Position numbers and translations under genes: made by a program. From Campylobacterales bacterium (GTDB taxonomy: Bacteria; Campylobacterota; Campylobacteria; Campylobacterales; Sulfurovaceae), in NCBI GenBank assembly GCA_016937075.1, contig JAFGWQ010000169.1, positions 1 through 9,066 on the forward strand: a stretch of DNA of 9,066 nucleotides. Reading direction: 5' to 3'. A model generated the notes under the pieces. It was not told the DNA's origin and did not search any database. It saw only the letters and a program-made list of their open reading frames with translations. Shown piece by piece: positions 1 to 6,570 of the stretch. The stretch's first letter is position 1. Each line of letters begins with the position of its first letter.

Positions 1-820
1 GAATTTTAAGAATATAATTTTGTCTTTGAGCTTGAGAGATTGCTTTTCTGGCATCAAGCACATTAAAAGCGTGTGCTGCTCTCATACACTCATCATATGC
101 AGGCAATGGAAGTCCTGCGTCTAAACATGCATTACATTCGCTGCTGGCATCTTCAAATCTTGCAAACAATTTCTCTACATTTGCTACTTCAAAGTGATAC
201 TTGCTAAACTCATATTCGCTCTCTTTATGCACATCGGCATAAGTCGTTACCTCATCGCCATTACGATTCCAAACGATGTCAAATACACTCTCAACACCCT
301 GTAAGTACATAGCAAGTCTCTCTGTACCGTAAGTGATCTCAACAGCGACCGGATCACATGCAATGCCTCCCACTTGTTGGAAATAGGTAAATTGGGTTAC
401 TTCCATACCATCTAACCATACTTCCCAGCCAAGGCCCCAAGCTCCAAGAGTCGGAGACTCCCAGTTGTCCTCTACAAAACGAATATCATGCTCTTTTAGA
501 TTTAGCCCTAAAAATTCCAAGCTTTTTAGATAAAGTTCCTGGATATTATCAGGACTTGGTTTGATCAATACTTGAAACTGATAGTATGCTCCTAGACGAT
601 TTGGATTTTCTCCATATCTGCCATCTGTCGGGCGACGGCTTGGCGCAACGTAAGCTGTGCTCCATGGGGTACTATCCAAACTTCTAAGCAATGTGGCAGG
701 ATGAAATGTACCGGCACCTGCTGGCATATCATATGGCTGAACTATCGTACATCCCTCTTTTGCCCAAAACTCTTGGAGCTTTAGTAGTAACTCGCTAAAT
801 GTTATACTGTTTTTGTTCAT
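1..820 (-). CDS. glyQ: Glycyl-tRNA synthetase alpha subunit (3' end outside window)
   Basis: This is the class II alpha subunit of the bacterial alpha2beta2 glycyl-tRNA synthetase. It charges tRNA-Gly in the cytoplasm together with the beta subunit GlyS, which is not in the window. Reading the minus strand from the ATG at 820-818 gives an open frame of 273 residues to the window edge. Family-typical stretches are visible: FWAKEGCTIVQPYDMPAGAG near residues 18-37, then TFHPATLLRSLD, then a SRRPTDGRYGENPNR block near residues 61-75, VEDNWESPTLGAWGLGWEVW, and FTYFQQVGG. The family is usually about 290-305 residues, so only the last 20-30 are missing. The start is firm: the preceding glutaredoxin stop (TAG) directly touches the ATG, and TTAGGAAAA inside the end of grx serves as the ribosome binding site. 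It is the third gene of purE-grx-glyQ and is probably translationally coupled to grx. Confidence 0.97.
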   Translation of the reverse strand, partial: MNKNSITFSELLLKLQEFWAKEGCTIVQPYDMPAGAGTFHPATLLRSLDSTPWSTAYVAPSRRPTDGRYGENPNRLGAYYQFQVLIKPSPDNIQELYLKSLEFLGLNLKEHDIRFVEDNWESPTLGAWGLGWEVWLDGMEVTQFTYFQQVGGIACDPVAVEITYGTERLAMYLQGVESVFDIVWNRNGDEVTTYADVHKESEYEFSKYHFEVANVEKLFARFEDASSECNACLDAGLPLPAYDECMRAAHAFNVLDARKAISQAQRQNYILKI

Positions 821-1075
821 CTATTTTCCTAACGCATTTTCTATTTTTTTTTCATCAAATCCGCATATCCAAAATGTGCCGCCAATAAGAATGACAGGCA
901 CACCTCGACACCCGTGTTTTCTGCAATCTTCAGCAGCAAACTTGTCTTTAGTGACATCTATGGTTTTAAATCGTATACCTTTGCTTGTAAAATAACTCTT
1001 GGCTCTATTGCACCATACACAGGTTGGCGAAGTAAATATCGTGACAGATTTAGCAGGCTTCTTTTTTGCTTCCAT
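821..1075 (-). CDS. Small glutaredoxin-family protein
   Basis: This 84-residue single-domain thiol-disulfide oxidoreductase of the glutaredoxin/NrdH-like group is probably cytoplasmic. A beta strand (VTIFTS) leads into the redox motif C19-V-W-C22. The cis-proline loop is GVPVILIGG (residues 58-66), followed by a GF turn at residues 72-73, in the usual fold order. CVWC is not the CPYC of classical glutathione-linked glutaredoxins, so the reductant and target cannot be named. Three further cysteines are present (C51, C56, C71). The start is supported by TAAGGA eight bases upstream, which overlaps the purE stop codon. The gene lies 8 bp after purE and touches glyQ, so all three are likely co-transcribed. 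No signal peptide is visible. Family assignment is confident, the specific role is not. Confidence 0.9.
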   Translation of the reverse strand: MEAKKKPAKSVTIFTSPTCVWCNRAKSYFTSKGIRFKTIDVTKDKFAAEDCRKHGCRGVPVILIGGTFWICGFDEKKIENALGK

Positions 1076-1083
1076 CTGAGTCC

Positions 1084-1578
1084 TTAGAGGATAACTTCTA
1101 TTTCACTGGAGTCAAGTTCTACTTTTTTAGCTTTTGCTATGCGATCTTCTTGAAGTTTGACTTTTAATTCATCATCTTGAAGCGCCATGATCTGTATAGC
1201 CAAATATGCAGCGTTGGTAGCTCCCGCTTTGCCTATCGCAACGGTACCTACCGGCATACCTGCTGGCATCATAACGGTACTAAGCAAAGCATCTTCACCT
1301 TTAAGCTCTCCGCTTGCCATAGGTACGCCAAGTACCGGCTTTGTTGTAGTAGCAGCCAATGCTCCGGCTAGATGAGCAGCCATACCTGCAGCTGCTATAA
1401 AGACTTGTGCTCCTTTTGCTTCAGCCGATTTGACATAATCTTTGGTTCTCTCAGGGCTTCTGTGTGCTGATGATACGATCAGCTCATACGGCACGCCAAA
1501 TTTCTCTAAAGTAGCTCCGCACTCTTGCATAACTTCATAATCACTCTTGCTTCCGATAATGATAGATACGAATTTCAT
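1084..1578 (-). CDS. purE: N5-carboxyaminoimidazole ribonucleotide mutase (PurE class I)
   Basis: This 164-residue enzyme converts N5-CAIR to CAIR in de novo purine synthesis. The family forms a soluble octamer. Signature segments are GSKSD (residues 9-13, phosphate binding), SAHR (37-40, with the catalytic His39), AAAGMAAHLAG (62-72) and the stretch MPAGMPVGTVAIG followed by KAGATNAA (about 104-124). Length and motifs match class I, which normally works with the ATP-dependent PurK; no purK is in the window. AAGGA eight bases before the ATG is a good ribosome binding site. It is the first gene of the tight purE-grx-glyQ cluster and follows trhP by 127 bp. That gap contains two adjacent hairpins, so purE may have its own promoter or may be read from trhP. 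Confidence 0.97.
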   Translation of the reverse strand: MKFVSIIIGSKSDYEVMQECGATLEKFGVPYELIVSSAHRSPERTKDYVKSAEAKGAQVFIAAAGMAAHLAGALAATTTKPVLGVPMASGELKGEDALLSTVMMPAGMPVGTVAIGKAGATNAAYLAIQIMALQDDELKVKLQEDRIAKAKKVELDSSEIEVIL

Positions 1579-1600
1579 ATAATTTCCTTTGAAAAAATCA

Positions 1601-1629
1601 ATCTTTTTTGAAGATGGAACCTCTGTTCC
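1601..1629 (-). terminator. Two adjacent hairpins between trhP and purE (weak terminator or purE leader)
   Basis: Reading the minus strand, GGAAC-AGAG-GTTCC (1629-1616) is followed immediately by ATCTT-CAAAA-AAGAT (1615-1601) and then TGATTTTTTC. Each stem is only 5 bp. The second hairpin is followed, after three bases, by six Ts. The structure could be a weak terminator 77 bp after the trhP stop, or a structured leader 23 bp before the purE start. I cannot tell these apart from sequence. No known purine riboswitch core was recognised. Confidence 0.3.
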
Positions 1630-1687
1630 GTTTGCTCTAAAATGAGAAATACATCACAACTAAAGTCTCAGCTTATAAACTTGCAGT

Positions 1688-1718
1688 ATTTTACCAAAAC
1701 TATAGTTAATCTCCGCAA
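1688..1718 (-). promoter_or_regulatory. Possible weak promoter for the purE-grx-glyQ cluster
   Basis: On the minus strand a TAAAAT (1693-1688) lies 19 bp after a poor -35-like TTGCGG (1718-1713), which falls inside the end of trhP. Campylobacterota sigma-70 promoters often have a clear -10 and little -35, so this is plausible but weak. It would give a leader of about 100 bases that carries the two hairpins. Confidence 0.25.
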
Positions 1719-3022
1719 CCGCCGCTTTCACATAAACCCTTTTTGATCAGCGCTTCATCTATCCCACGTCTTAAGATGGCATATCGCGGCAATATTATAG
1801 GCAAGAGTATATCTCTCTCGTCTCCGCTATGTATACACTCAAACTCCCGCCCCTCAGTGGAGACGATTTTTTTGATAGTCAGCCAATATTTTCCATTTTC
1901 TTCTGTGATGGTGCCATATTCGTTATCTATCGGCTCCAATACGGCTCCAACCGGAAGCACTATCTCGACTTTATCTCCTATGCAAGTTTTATCTTTGCAT
2001 CTCCATGTCTTGCCGTCCCCGCTTACAAGTGCTGCTACTTGATGCGTACCGTACTGGATAGTAAAATCATGTGATTGTGTATCGTGCTTCTCAAAAGGAC
2101 GGCTTATGAGATAAGCATCCGTAAAACCTCTATTTTGAGTAGTATTAAGCTCCTGTTGATATTTATCAGCATCAAATTTGCCGGCATAGTAATCATCTAT
2201 GGCTTGTCTATAAGCTTTGGTTACTATACCCACATAATAAGGCGATTTCGTACGGCCCTCTATCTTGAGGCTATCTATGACGCCGGAACTTATAAGTTCG
2301 TCTACGTGCGATGCCATATTCATATCTTTGGCATTCATGATATAAGTTCCTATACCTTCTTGCTCATCGAGTCTAAACGTGGTATTGGTCTCAGGATTGT
2401 GCGCATAAACTTCATACGGAAATCTACAATCGTTAGCACAGCTCCCGCGATTTGGCACCCTGCCCATTTGAAGTGCTGATATTAGACATCTACCGCTATA
2501 TGCAAAACACATAGAGCCGTGCACGAAAACTTCTATTTCAAGTTCAGGAATAGCTCTCTTGATAGCTTCGCAATCTTTGAGGCTTATCTCTCTTGCGGCG
2601 ATAATCCTCTTAACGCCCATATCATAATAAACTTGCGCATCAAGAGCATTCATGACATTGGCTTGGGTAGAAAGGTGGATAGGAATGTGAGGTGCTATCG
2701 TTCTTGCCATTTTAACAATCCCAGGGCTTGCAACTATAAGAGCATCTGGACTAAGCTCACTCATCTGGGCTATATGTTTTTCGTATAATTTGATCTGAGA
2801 GTTAAATGGAAAACTGTTGATAGTTACATATACTTTCTTGTCAAGAGAATGCGCATAGTCAATACCTAGCTTGAAAGAATCCATATCAAACTCTTTGCCC
2901 GAACGGATACGAAGCGAAAAGCTGCTCACTCCGCCATATACGGCATCTGCTCCATAGCCGAGAGCTATTTGGAGTTTTTCTAGATTCCCAGCGGGTGATA
3001 ATAGTTCAATTTTTGGTTGCAT
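1706..3022 (-). CDS. trhP: TrhP/YegQ-type U32 family protein (tRNA U34 hydroxylation)
   Basis: This 438-residue peptidase-U32-family protein is closely like E. coli TrhP (YegQ), which makes 5-hydroxyuridine at tRNA position 34 using prephenate. The older label 'collagenase/protease' is inherited and probably wrong for this subgroup. The N-terminal PELLSPAG-like start appears as IELLSPAGNLEKLQIALGYG (5-24). The core is HGSMCFAYSGRC followed by NRGSCANDCR, with C172, C179, C195 and C199 as the likely iron-sulfur ligands known in U32 proteins. GTYIMNAKD (225-233) and SLKIEGRTKS (251-260) follow, then the C-terminal beta domain. A start 21 codons further upstream (3085) is open, but it has no ribosome binding site and would overlap the likely promoter at 3051-3080. 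The Met at 3022 aligns with the family start. The C-terminus ends in a small Cys-Gly tail (C431, C436). Confidence 0.92.
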   Translation of the reverse strand: MQPKIELLSPAGNLEKLQIALGYGADAVYGGVSSFSLRIRSGKEFDMDSFKLGIDYAHSLDKKVYVTINSFPFNSQIKLYEKHIAQMSELSPDALIVASPGIVKMARTIAPHIPIHLSTQANVMNALDAQVYYDMGVKRIIAAREISLKDCEAIKRAIPELEIEVFVHGSMCFAYSGRCLISALQMGRVPNRGSCANDCRFPYEVYAHNPETNTTFRLDEQEGIGTYIMNAKDMNMASHVDELISSGVIDSLKIEGRTKSPYYVGIVTKAYRQAIDDYYAGKFDADKYQQELNTTQNRGFTDAYLISRPFEKHDTQSHDFTIQYGTHQVAALVSGDGKTWRCKDKTCIGDKVEIVLPVGAVLEPIDNEYGTITEENGKYWLTIKKIVSTEGREFECIHSGDERDILLPIILPRYAILRRGIDEALIKKGLCESGGCGD

Positions 3023-3050
3023 TTTTATATTTCTTTTGAATTTTTTGGGT

Positions 3051-3080
3051 ATTTTAACATATATTTGAGAGTTTTCAAAA
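3051..3080 (-). promoter_or_regulatory. Candidate sigma-70 promoter for trhP
   Basis: On the minus strand, TTTTGA (3080-3075) and TAAAAT (3056-3051) are separated by 18 bp. The expected transcription start falls around 3045, leaving a leader of about 22 bases before the ATG at 3022. This arrangement is one reason to prefer the 3022 start over 3085. Confidence 0.5.
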
Positions 3081-3231
3081 ACCATGCCAAAGCATCGCTC
3101 TAAAAGACATTGCGATAAAAATTTAGCAGCCGTGTGTATTTTAATTTATCAGGCACGAAATCATTATCAATTATTTCTGCTTTTTTCATTTTTTGTTTTT
3201 GACATCCGATTTTTCTTCTATAAAAAATTTC

Positions 3232-3260
3232 TTGACTTCATGATTCGTTTGAAGTATAAT
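3232..3260 (+). promoter_or_regulatory. Near-consensus sigma-70 promoter for the PHP phosphatase gene
   Basis: TTGACT (3232-3237) and TATAAT (3255-3260) are separated by exactly 17 bp, with AT-rich DNA upstream (TATAAAAAATTT) that could act as an UP-like element. Transcription should begin near 3267, giving a leader of about 16-19 bases that contains the AAAAGG ribosome binding site. This is the strongest promoter-like signal in the window. Confidence 0.8.
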
Positions 3261-3282
3261 AAAATAAATAGACAAAAGGTAT

Positions 3283-4065
3283 ATGATGCGGATAGACTTG
3301 CACAATCACACGATTAGATGTAACCACGCAGACGGCAGTATTGATGAATACATCCGGCAAGCCATAGCGCTTGGTGTAGATATTTACGGCTTTAGCGAAC
3401 ATGCTCCTATGGAATTTGATCAAAATTATCGTCTTCGTTTTGATGAAATGAAGCTATATGAAAAAGATGTTTTAGATGCACGCGAAAAATACAAAAACGA
3501 AATAGATATCTTGCTAGGTTATGAGATTGATTTTCTGCCAAAATATATGGACGAACGGGTTCTCAAAGCAAAGGTTGACTATCTCATAGGATCTGTGCAT
3601 TTTATAAATGAGTGGGGATTTGATAATCCTGAATTTATAGGCGGCTACGAAGGCAGAGATATAAACGAGATTTGGCAAAGTTATTTCGATACAGTAGAAT
3701 CTATGGCAAAAAGTGGATTATTTGATATAGCAGGACATCTTGATCTCCTTAAAGTATTCAAATTCTTACCGACCAAAGATGTAAGATTGCTAGCCAAAAA
3801 TGCATTAAAAGCTATCAAAAAAACAGATATGACAGTGGAAATAAATACCGCAGGGCTTCGTAAACCTATAGAAGAAATTTATCCGTCCAGGCCGCTTATC
3901 GAGGAAATGTATGAACTTGATATTCCTATTACATTCGGTTCTGATGCACATAAAATCGAACACATAGGGCATGGATATGACGAAGCTGAAGCACTTGTAA
4001 AAAAGATAGGCTACTCAAAAATCATGACATTTAAAAATAGAGATAAGCAATTGCTTAATTTTTAG
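3283..4065 (+). CDS. PHP-family histidinol-phosphatase (HisK/HisJ type)
   Basis: This 260-residue cytoplasmic metal-dependent phosphoesterase of the PHP superfamily most likely dephosphorylates histidinol phosphate, the penultimate part of histidine synthesis. The PHP motifs occur in order: DLHNHT (5-10, with H7 and H9), H15, SEH (38-40), GYEID (79-83, E81), GSVHF (103-107, H106), AGHLDLLK (150-157, H152), EINTAG (186-191) and GSDAH (219-223). These are the expected metal ligands and all appear intact. Length agrees with the HisJ/HisK family (about 260-270). Two ATGs are adjacent at 3283 and 3286; AAAAGG (3274-3279) is better spaced for the second, so the protein may start one residue later. 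No other his genes are nearby. A different phosphoester substrate cannot be excluded. Confidence 0.85.
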   Translation: MMRIDLHNHTIRCNHADGSIDEYIRQAIALGVDIYGFSEHAPMEFDQNYRLRFDEMKLYEKDVLDAREKYKNEIDILLGYEIDFLPKYMDERVLKAKVDYLIGSVHFINEWGFDNPEFIGGYEGRDINEIWQSYFDTVESMAKSGLFDIAGHLDLLKVFKFLPTKDVRLLAKNALKAIKKTDMTVEINTAGLRKPIEEIYPSRPLIEEMYELDIPITFGSDAHKIEHIGHGYDEAEALVKKIGYSKIMTFKNRDKQLLNF

Positions 4066-4072
4066 GCAATTG
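4045..4072. repeat. Palindrome and second GCAATTG half at the end of the PHP gene
   Basis: AAGCAATTGCTT (4045-4056) is a perfect 12 bp palindrome, and GCAATTG recurs at 4066-4072. CAATTGC (4048-4054) can also pair with GCAATTG (4066-4072) to form a 7 bp stem with an 11-base loop. No T-run follows, so it is a poor terminator. It lies about 30-55 bp upstream of the glnA -10, where an operator could sit. Function unknown. Confidence 0.35.
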
Positions 4073-4100
4073 ATCAAGTCATATTGTGTAAAGTTAGCGG

Positions 4101-4106
4101 TATAAT
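4101..4106 (+). promoter_or_regulatory. -10 element of the likely glnA promoter
   Basis: A perfect TATAAT lies 30 bp before the glnA ATG. No good -35 is found 16-18 bp upstream, which is normal for Campylobacterota sigma-70 promoters. No -24/-12 sigma-54 pattern was seen. The leader would be about 24 bases. Confidence 0.55.
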
Positions 4107-4136
4107 ATAGTATTAAAAAATTATCAAGGAGTAGAT

Positions 4137-5564
4137 ATGGGGAAGTTTGTAAAAAACATAGACGAATTTTTTGAATTTTGTAAAGAAAATGAGGTTCAGT
4201 TTGTAGATTTTCGTTTTACAGATTTGAAAGGCATGTGGCATCATGTTAGCTATCGCATGAGTGCTGTTAGCGCTGATATGTTAGCTAACGGTCTTCCTTT
4301 TGACGGCTCTTCTATAGAAGCATGGCAGCCTATCAATAAATCAGATATGGTACTCAAACCTGACGTTCCAACTGCATTTTTAGATCCATTTACAGCAGAC
4401 AGCACTATTATCATAATCTGTGACGTATATGATATTTATAAAAACGGACTATACGAAAAATGCCCAAGAAGTATTGCTAAAAAAGCATTGCAGCACCTAG
4501 AAAGCGCAGGTATAGGCGATGCGGCATATTTTGGGCCTGAAAATGAATTTTTCATATTTGAAGATGTCAAAATCAAACTTGCTGCCAATGAATCATCTTA
4601 TAGACTTGATACAGTAGATGGTGAGTGGAACGATGATAAAGATATGGAATTTGGAAACATGGGACATAGAGCTAGAACCAAAGGCGGATACTTCCCTGTA
4701 ATGCCTATAGATTCAGGTGTTGATCTGAGAGCTGAAATGATGCAAGTACTTGAAGATGTAGGTTTAGAAGTGGTATTGGGCCACCACGAAGTTGCACAAG
4801 GGCAACATGAAATCGGTGTCAAATTCGGTACACTTGTAGAGGCTGCGGATAACGTTCAAAAACTTAAATATGTTATCAAAATGGTGGCCCACCTTAATGG
4901 TAAAAGTGCTACATTTATGCCAAAACCGCTTTATGGCGATAATGGCAATGGTATGCACGTACACCAATCTATCTGGAAAGATGGCGCAAACCTTTTCTAC
5001 AAAGAGGGCGAATACGGCAATCTAAGTGAAATGGCATTGCATTATCTTGGCGGTATCTTTAAACACGCAGCAGCAGTAGCTGCATTTACAAACCCGAGTA
5101 CAAACTCATATAAAAGATTGATACCTGGATTTGAAGCGCCAAGCATCCTTACTTACTCTAGCCAAAACAGATCAGCATCATGCCGTATCCCATATGGTGC
5201 AGGCCAAATGGCTACTAGAATAGAGACAAGATTCCCGGATTCTACATCTTGCCCATACCTTTGTTTTGCAGTACTTATGCTTGCAGGCCTTGACGGTATC
5301 AAAAATAAATATATACCTGTTGGACCAATGGATGAAGATCTATTCGAGCTTAGCTTGGATGAAATTAGAGAAAAACGTATCCCTCAAATGCCGCATACTC
5401 TCAGAGAGGCTATAGAGGGGCTTATCGCTGATCACGATTTCTTGATGCCTGTAATGACAAAAGAATTCATCGATACATACCAACATTACCAATTTGAAAG
5501 ACAAATATGGCCTGATGAGGCTAGACCAACTCCTTTTGAGATCAGATCTACCTATTCTTGCTAA
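4137..5564 (+). CDS. glnA: Type I glutamine synthetase
   Basis: This 475-residue enzyme makes glutamine from glutamate, ammonia and ATP. The family forms a cytoplasmic dodecamer and is the main ammonium-assimilation enzyme. Metal-binding residues are in FGPENEFF (E135, E137), HHEVAQGQHEIG (E218, E225) and GMHVH (H274). The glutamate/ATP site is in NPSTNSYKRLIPGFEAP (319-335) and NRSASCRIP (344-352), with E363 in RIETRFPD. Length fits GSI. At the position of the adenylylated Tyr of enterobacterial GlnA (NLYDLP), this protein has DLFELS with Phe403, so covalent control by GlnE-type adenylylation is not possible at that site. H. pylori GlnA is known to lack this Tyr too. AAGGAG (4126-4131), five bases before the ATG, is the best ribosome binding site in the window. 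It is preceded by its own -10 and followed by a strong hairpin, so it is probably a single-gene transcript. Confidence 0.98.
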   Translation: MGKFVKNIDEFFEFCKENEVQFVDFRFTDLKGMWHHVSYRMSAVSADMLANGLPFDGSSIEAWQPINKSDMVLKPDVPTAFLDPFTADSTIIIICDVYDIYKNGLYEKCPRSIAKKALQHLESAGIGDAAYFGPENEFFIFEDVKIKLAANESSYRLDTVDGEWNDDKDMEFGNMGHRARTKGGYFPVMPIDSGVDLRAEMMQVLEDVGLEVVLGHHEVAQGQHEIGVKFGTLVEAADNVQKLKYVIKMVAHLNGKSATFMPKPLYGDNGNGMHVHQSIWKDGANLFYKEGEYGNLSEMALHYLGGIFKHAAAVAAFTNPSTNSYKRLIPGFEAPSILTYSSQNRSASCRIPYGAGQMATRIETRFPDSTSCPYLCFAVLMLAGLDGIKNKYIPVGPMDEDLFELSLDEIREKRIPQMPHTLREAIEGLIADHDFLMPVMTKEFIDTYQHYQFERQIWPDEARPTPFEIRSTYSC

Positions 5565-5570
5565 TTTTTT

Positions 5571-5600
5571 GCACCATTACCCCAATGGTGCATTCTTTCA
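5571..5600 (+). terminator. Intrinsic terminator after glnA
   Basis: GCACCATT (5571-5578), loop ACCCC, AATGGTGC (5584-5591) form a perfect 8 bp stem starting 6 bases after the glnA stop codon. The following bases, ATTCTTTCAT, are T-rich but interrupted. A TTTTTT precedes the stem. The orientation fits termination of glnA. Confidence 0.7.
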
Positions 5601-5624
5601 TAAATTTTTCCGCATATTTTACGC

Positions 5625-5630
5625 TATAAT
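5625..5630 (+). promoter_or_regulatory. -10 element for the PDC-like membrane protein gene
   Basis: A perfect TATAAT preceded by T-rich DNA (TTTTTCCGCATATTTTACGC) lies between the glnA terminator and the next gene. Transcription would start near 5637, leaving about 47 leader bases before the ATG at 5684. This argues against the upstream TTG at 5639 as start codon. Confidence 0.5.
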
Positions 5631-5683
5631 AATCTATATTGCTCCACTGGGTAGTAAATTTAATTTTCTGGGATGGTGTAATC

Positions 5684-6550
5684 ATGAAAGAAGTTATTTC
5701 AATTTACAGAAAACATAAAAGTACCGTAGATGAGTTTCTTGTAACGCTTATTAAAAATTTACCTCAAGATTACATACAAAATGCCGATAAAATTCTAAAA
5801 GAAAATAAAATGATACAATTATTATATGCAGTAGATAATAATTACATCCAAATCTCCCCGACTATCTGCAAAAAAAAGCATGACCCAGAAAGCAAGGGCA
5901 GCCAAAAAAGTCACTATTTTTCCAAAGTTGCCGTAGATGCAAGGGGATTTTATATCTCAAACCCATATATTCATCATCGTACCGGCAGAGCAAGTCTCTC
6001 TATGGTACATAAGATCGGAGAGATATATTATGTTTTTGACATTAATATGATAGATCTTTTAGAAGAATTGCGCCTTATTGAATATAATGGCGTATATGAC
6101 AAAATCAAACGAACAATCTATTTTGTAGGTGCATTTTTCCTTGCTGTTGTTGCAATTGCACTTATCTTATACGGAGGATATGAATTTGGAATAATACTTT
6201 TTGGTGATAGTGAAACAGATTTATTACATAATATTTTTCAATCTATCATTGCCATAACGCTTGGTATCGCAATTTATGATCTCTCGAGTCAAATATTTGA
6301 ACATGAAGTCTTATTTCGCACATTTCATCATGAAGAAGATAGACAATATAAGATTTTGGGTAAATTTTTGATTTCCATAATTATCGCCCTATCAATAGAA
6401 ACATTAATGGTAGTTTTCAAGATCGCTTTGGATGATCCAAGTCAAATGCTATCAGCATTTTGGCTATTACTTGGAACAACTCTTATGTTCGTAGGGCTTG
6501 CATATTTTTATAAAACTATTAAACAAAGCAGTCGCAAAGAAGAAGAGTGA
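5684..6550 (+). CDS. Membrane protein with putative PDC/Cache-like N-terminal sensor domain
   Basis: I do not recognise a named gene. The 288-residue product has a soluble N-terminal part (about 1-140) and a C-terminal membrane part with four predicted helices (about 145-166, 185-202, 225-247 and 257-277), ending in a charged tail (SSRKEEE). The segment FYISNPYIHHRTGRASLSM (89-107), followed by IYYVFDIN (114-121), resembles the binding-pocket strand of PDC/Cache sensors (SxPYxxxxTG, then xxxxDIN). Unlike membrane-bound chemoreceptors, no signal peptide or helix precedes this part, so it is probably cytoplasmic. No kinase, GGDEF, EAL, HAMP or methyl-accepting region is present. The ATG is preceded by a modest GGATGG ribosome binding site. 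The gene has its own -10 and converges on the lipid-repair gene with a 15 bp gap. Existence is well supported; the sensor call is an inference from a short motif. Confidence 0.75.
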   Translation: MKEVISIYRKHKSTVDEFLVTLIKNLPQDYIQNADKILKENKMIQLLYAVDNNYIQISPTICKKKHDPESKGSQKSHYFSKVAVDARGFYISNPYIHHRTGRASLSMVHKIGEIYYVFDINMIDLLEELRLIEYNGVYDKIKRTIYFVGAFFLAVVAIALILYGGYEFGIILFGDSETDLLHNIFQSIIAITLGIAIYDLSSQIFEHEVLFRTFHHEEDRQYKILGKFLISIIIALSIETLMVVFKIALDDPSQMLSAFWLLLGTTLMFVGLAYFYKTIKQSSRKEEE

Positions 6551-6555
6551 GCATG

Positions 6556-6570
6556 GTTGAAATGATCAAC
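6556..6570. terminator. Small hairpin between convergent genes
   Basis: GTTGA-AATGA-TCAAC is a 5 bp stem sitting in the 15 bp convergent gap and overlapping the minus-strand stop codon. It has no clear T-run on either side, so any role as a shared terminator is speculative. Confidence 0.2.

Larger units (their letters stand above)
3023..3282. other. Divergent intergenic region between trhP and the PHP gene
   Basis: These 260 bp are very AT-rich and carry opposing promoters at each end. The middle part (about 3086-3225) has T-runs but no convincing gene, RNA or repeat. The open frames crossing it lack ribosome binding sites and resemble no protein I recognise. Confidence 0.7.

Noticed and set aside
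1743..2788. Plus-strand open frames of 81-134 codons opposite trhP
   Set aside because: They are antisense to a well-conserved protein, overlap one another, lack ribosome binding sites and have no recognisable motifs.
3023..3085. Longer N-terminus for trhP starting at 3085
   Set aside because: No ribosome binding site, not part of the family alignment, and it would cover the likely trhP promoter.
3084..3317. Possible small gene in the divergent region
   Set aside because: It starts inside the trhP promoter region, runs through the strong PHP promoter and into the PHP gene in another frame, and has no ribosome binding site.
4060..4136. Sigma-54 promoter ahead of glnA
   Set aside because: No GG/GC pair at -24/-12 spacing is present; a sigma-70 TATAAT is.
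5639..5683. TTG start 15 codons upstream for the PDC-like protein
   Set aside because: It lies only about 9 bases after the TATAAT, within or next to the expected transcription start, and the ATG at 5684 has a better-placed GGATGG.
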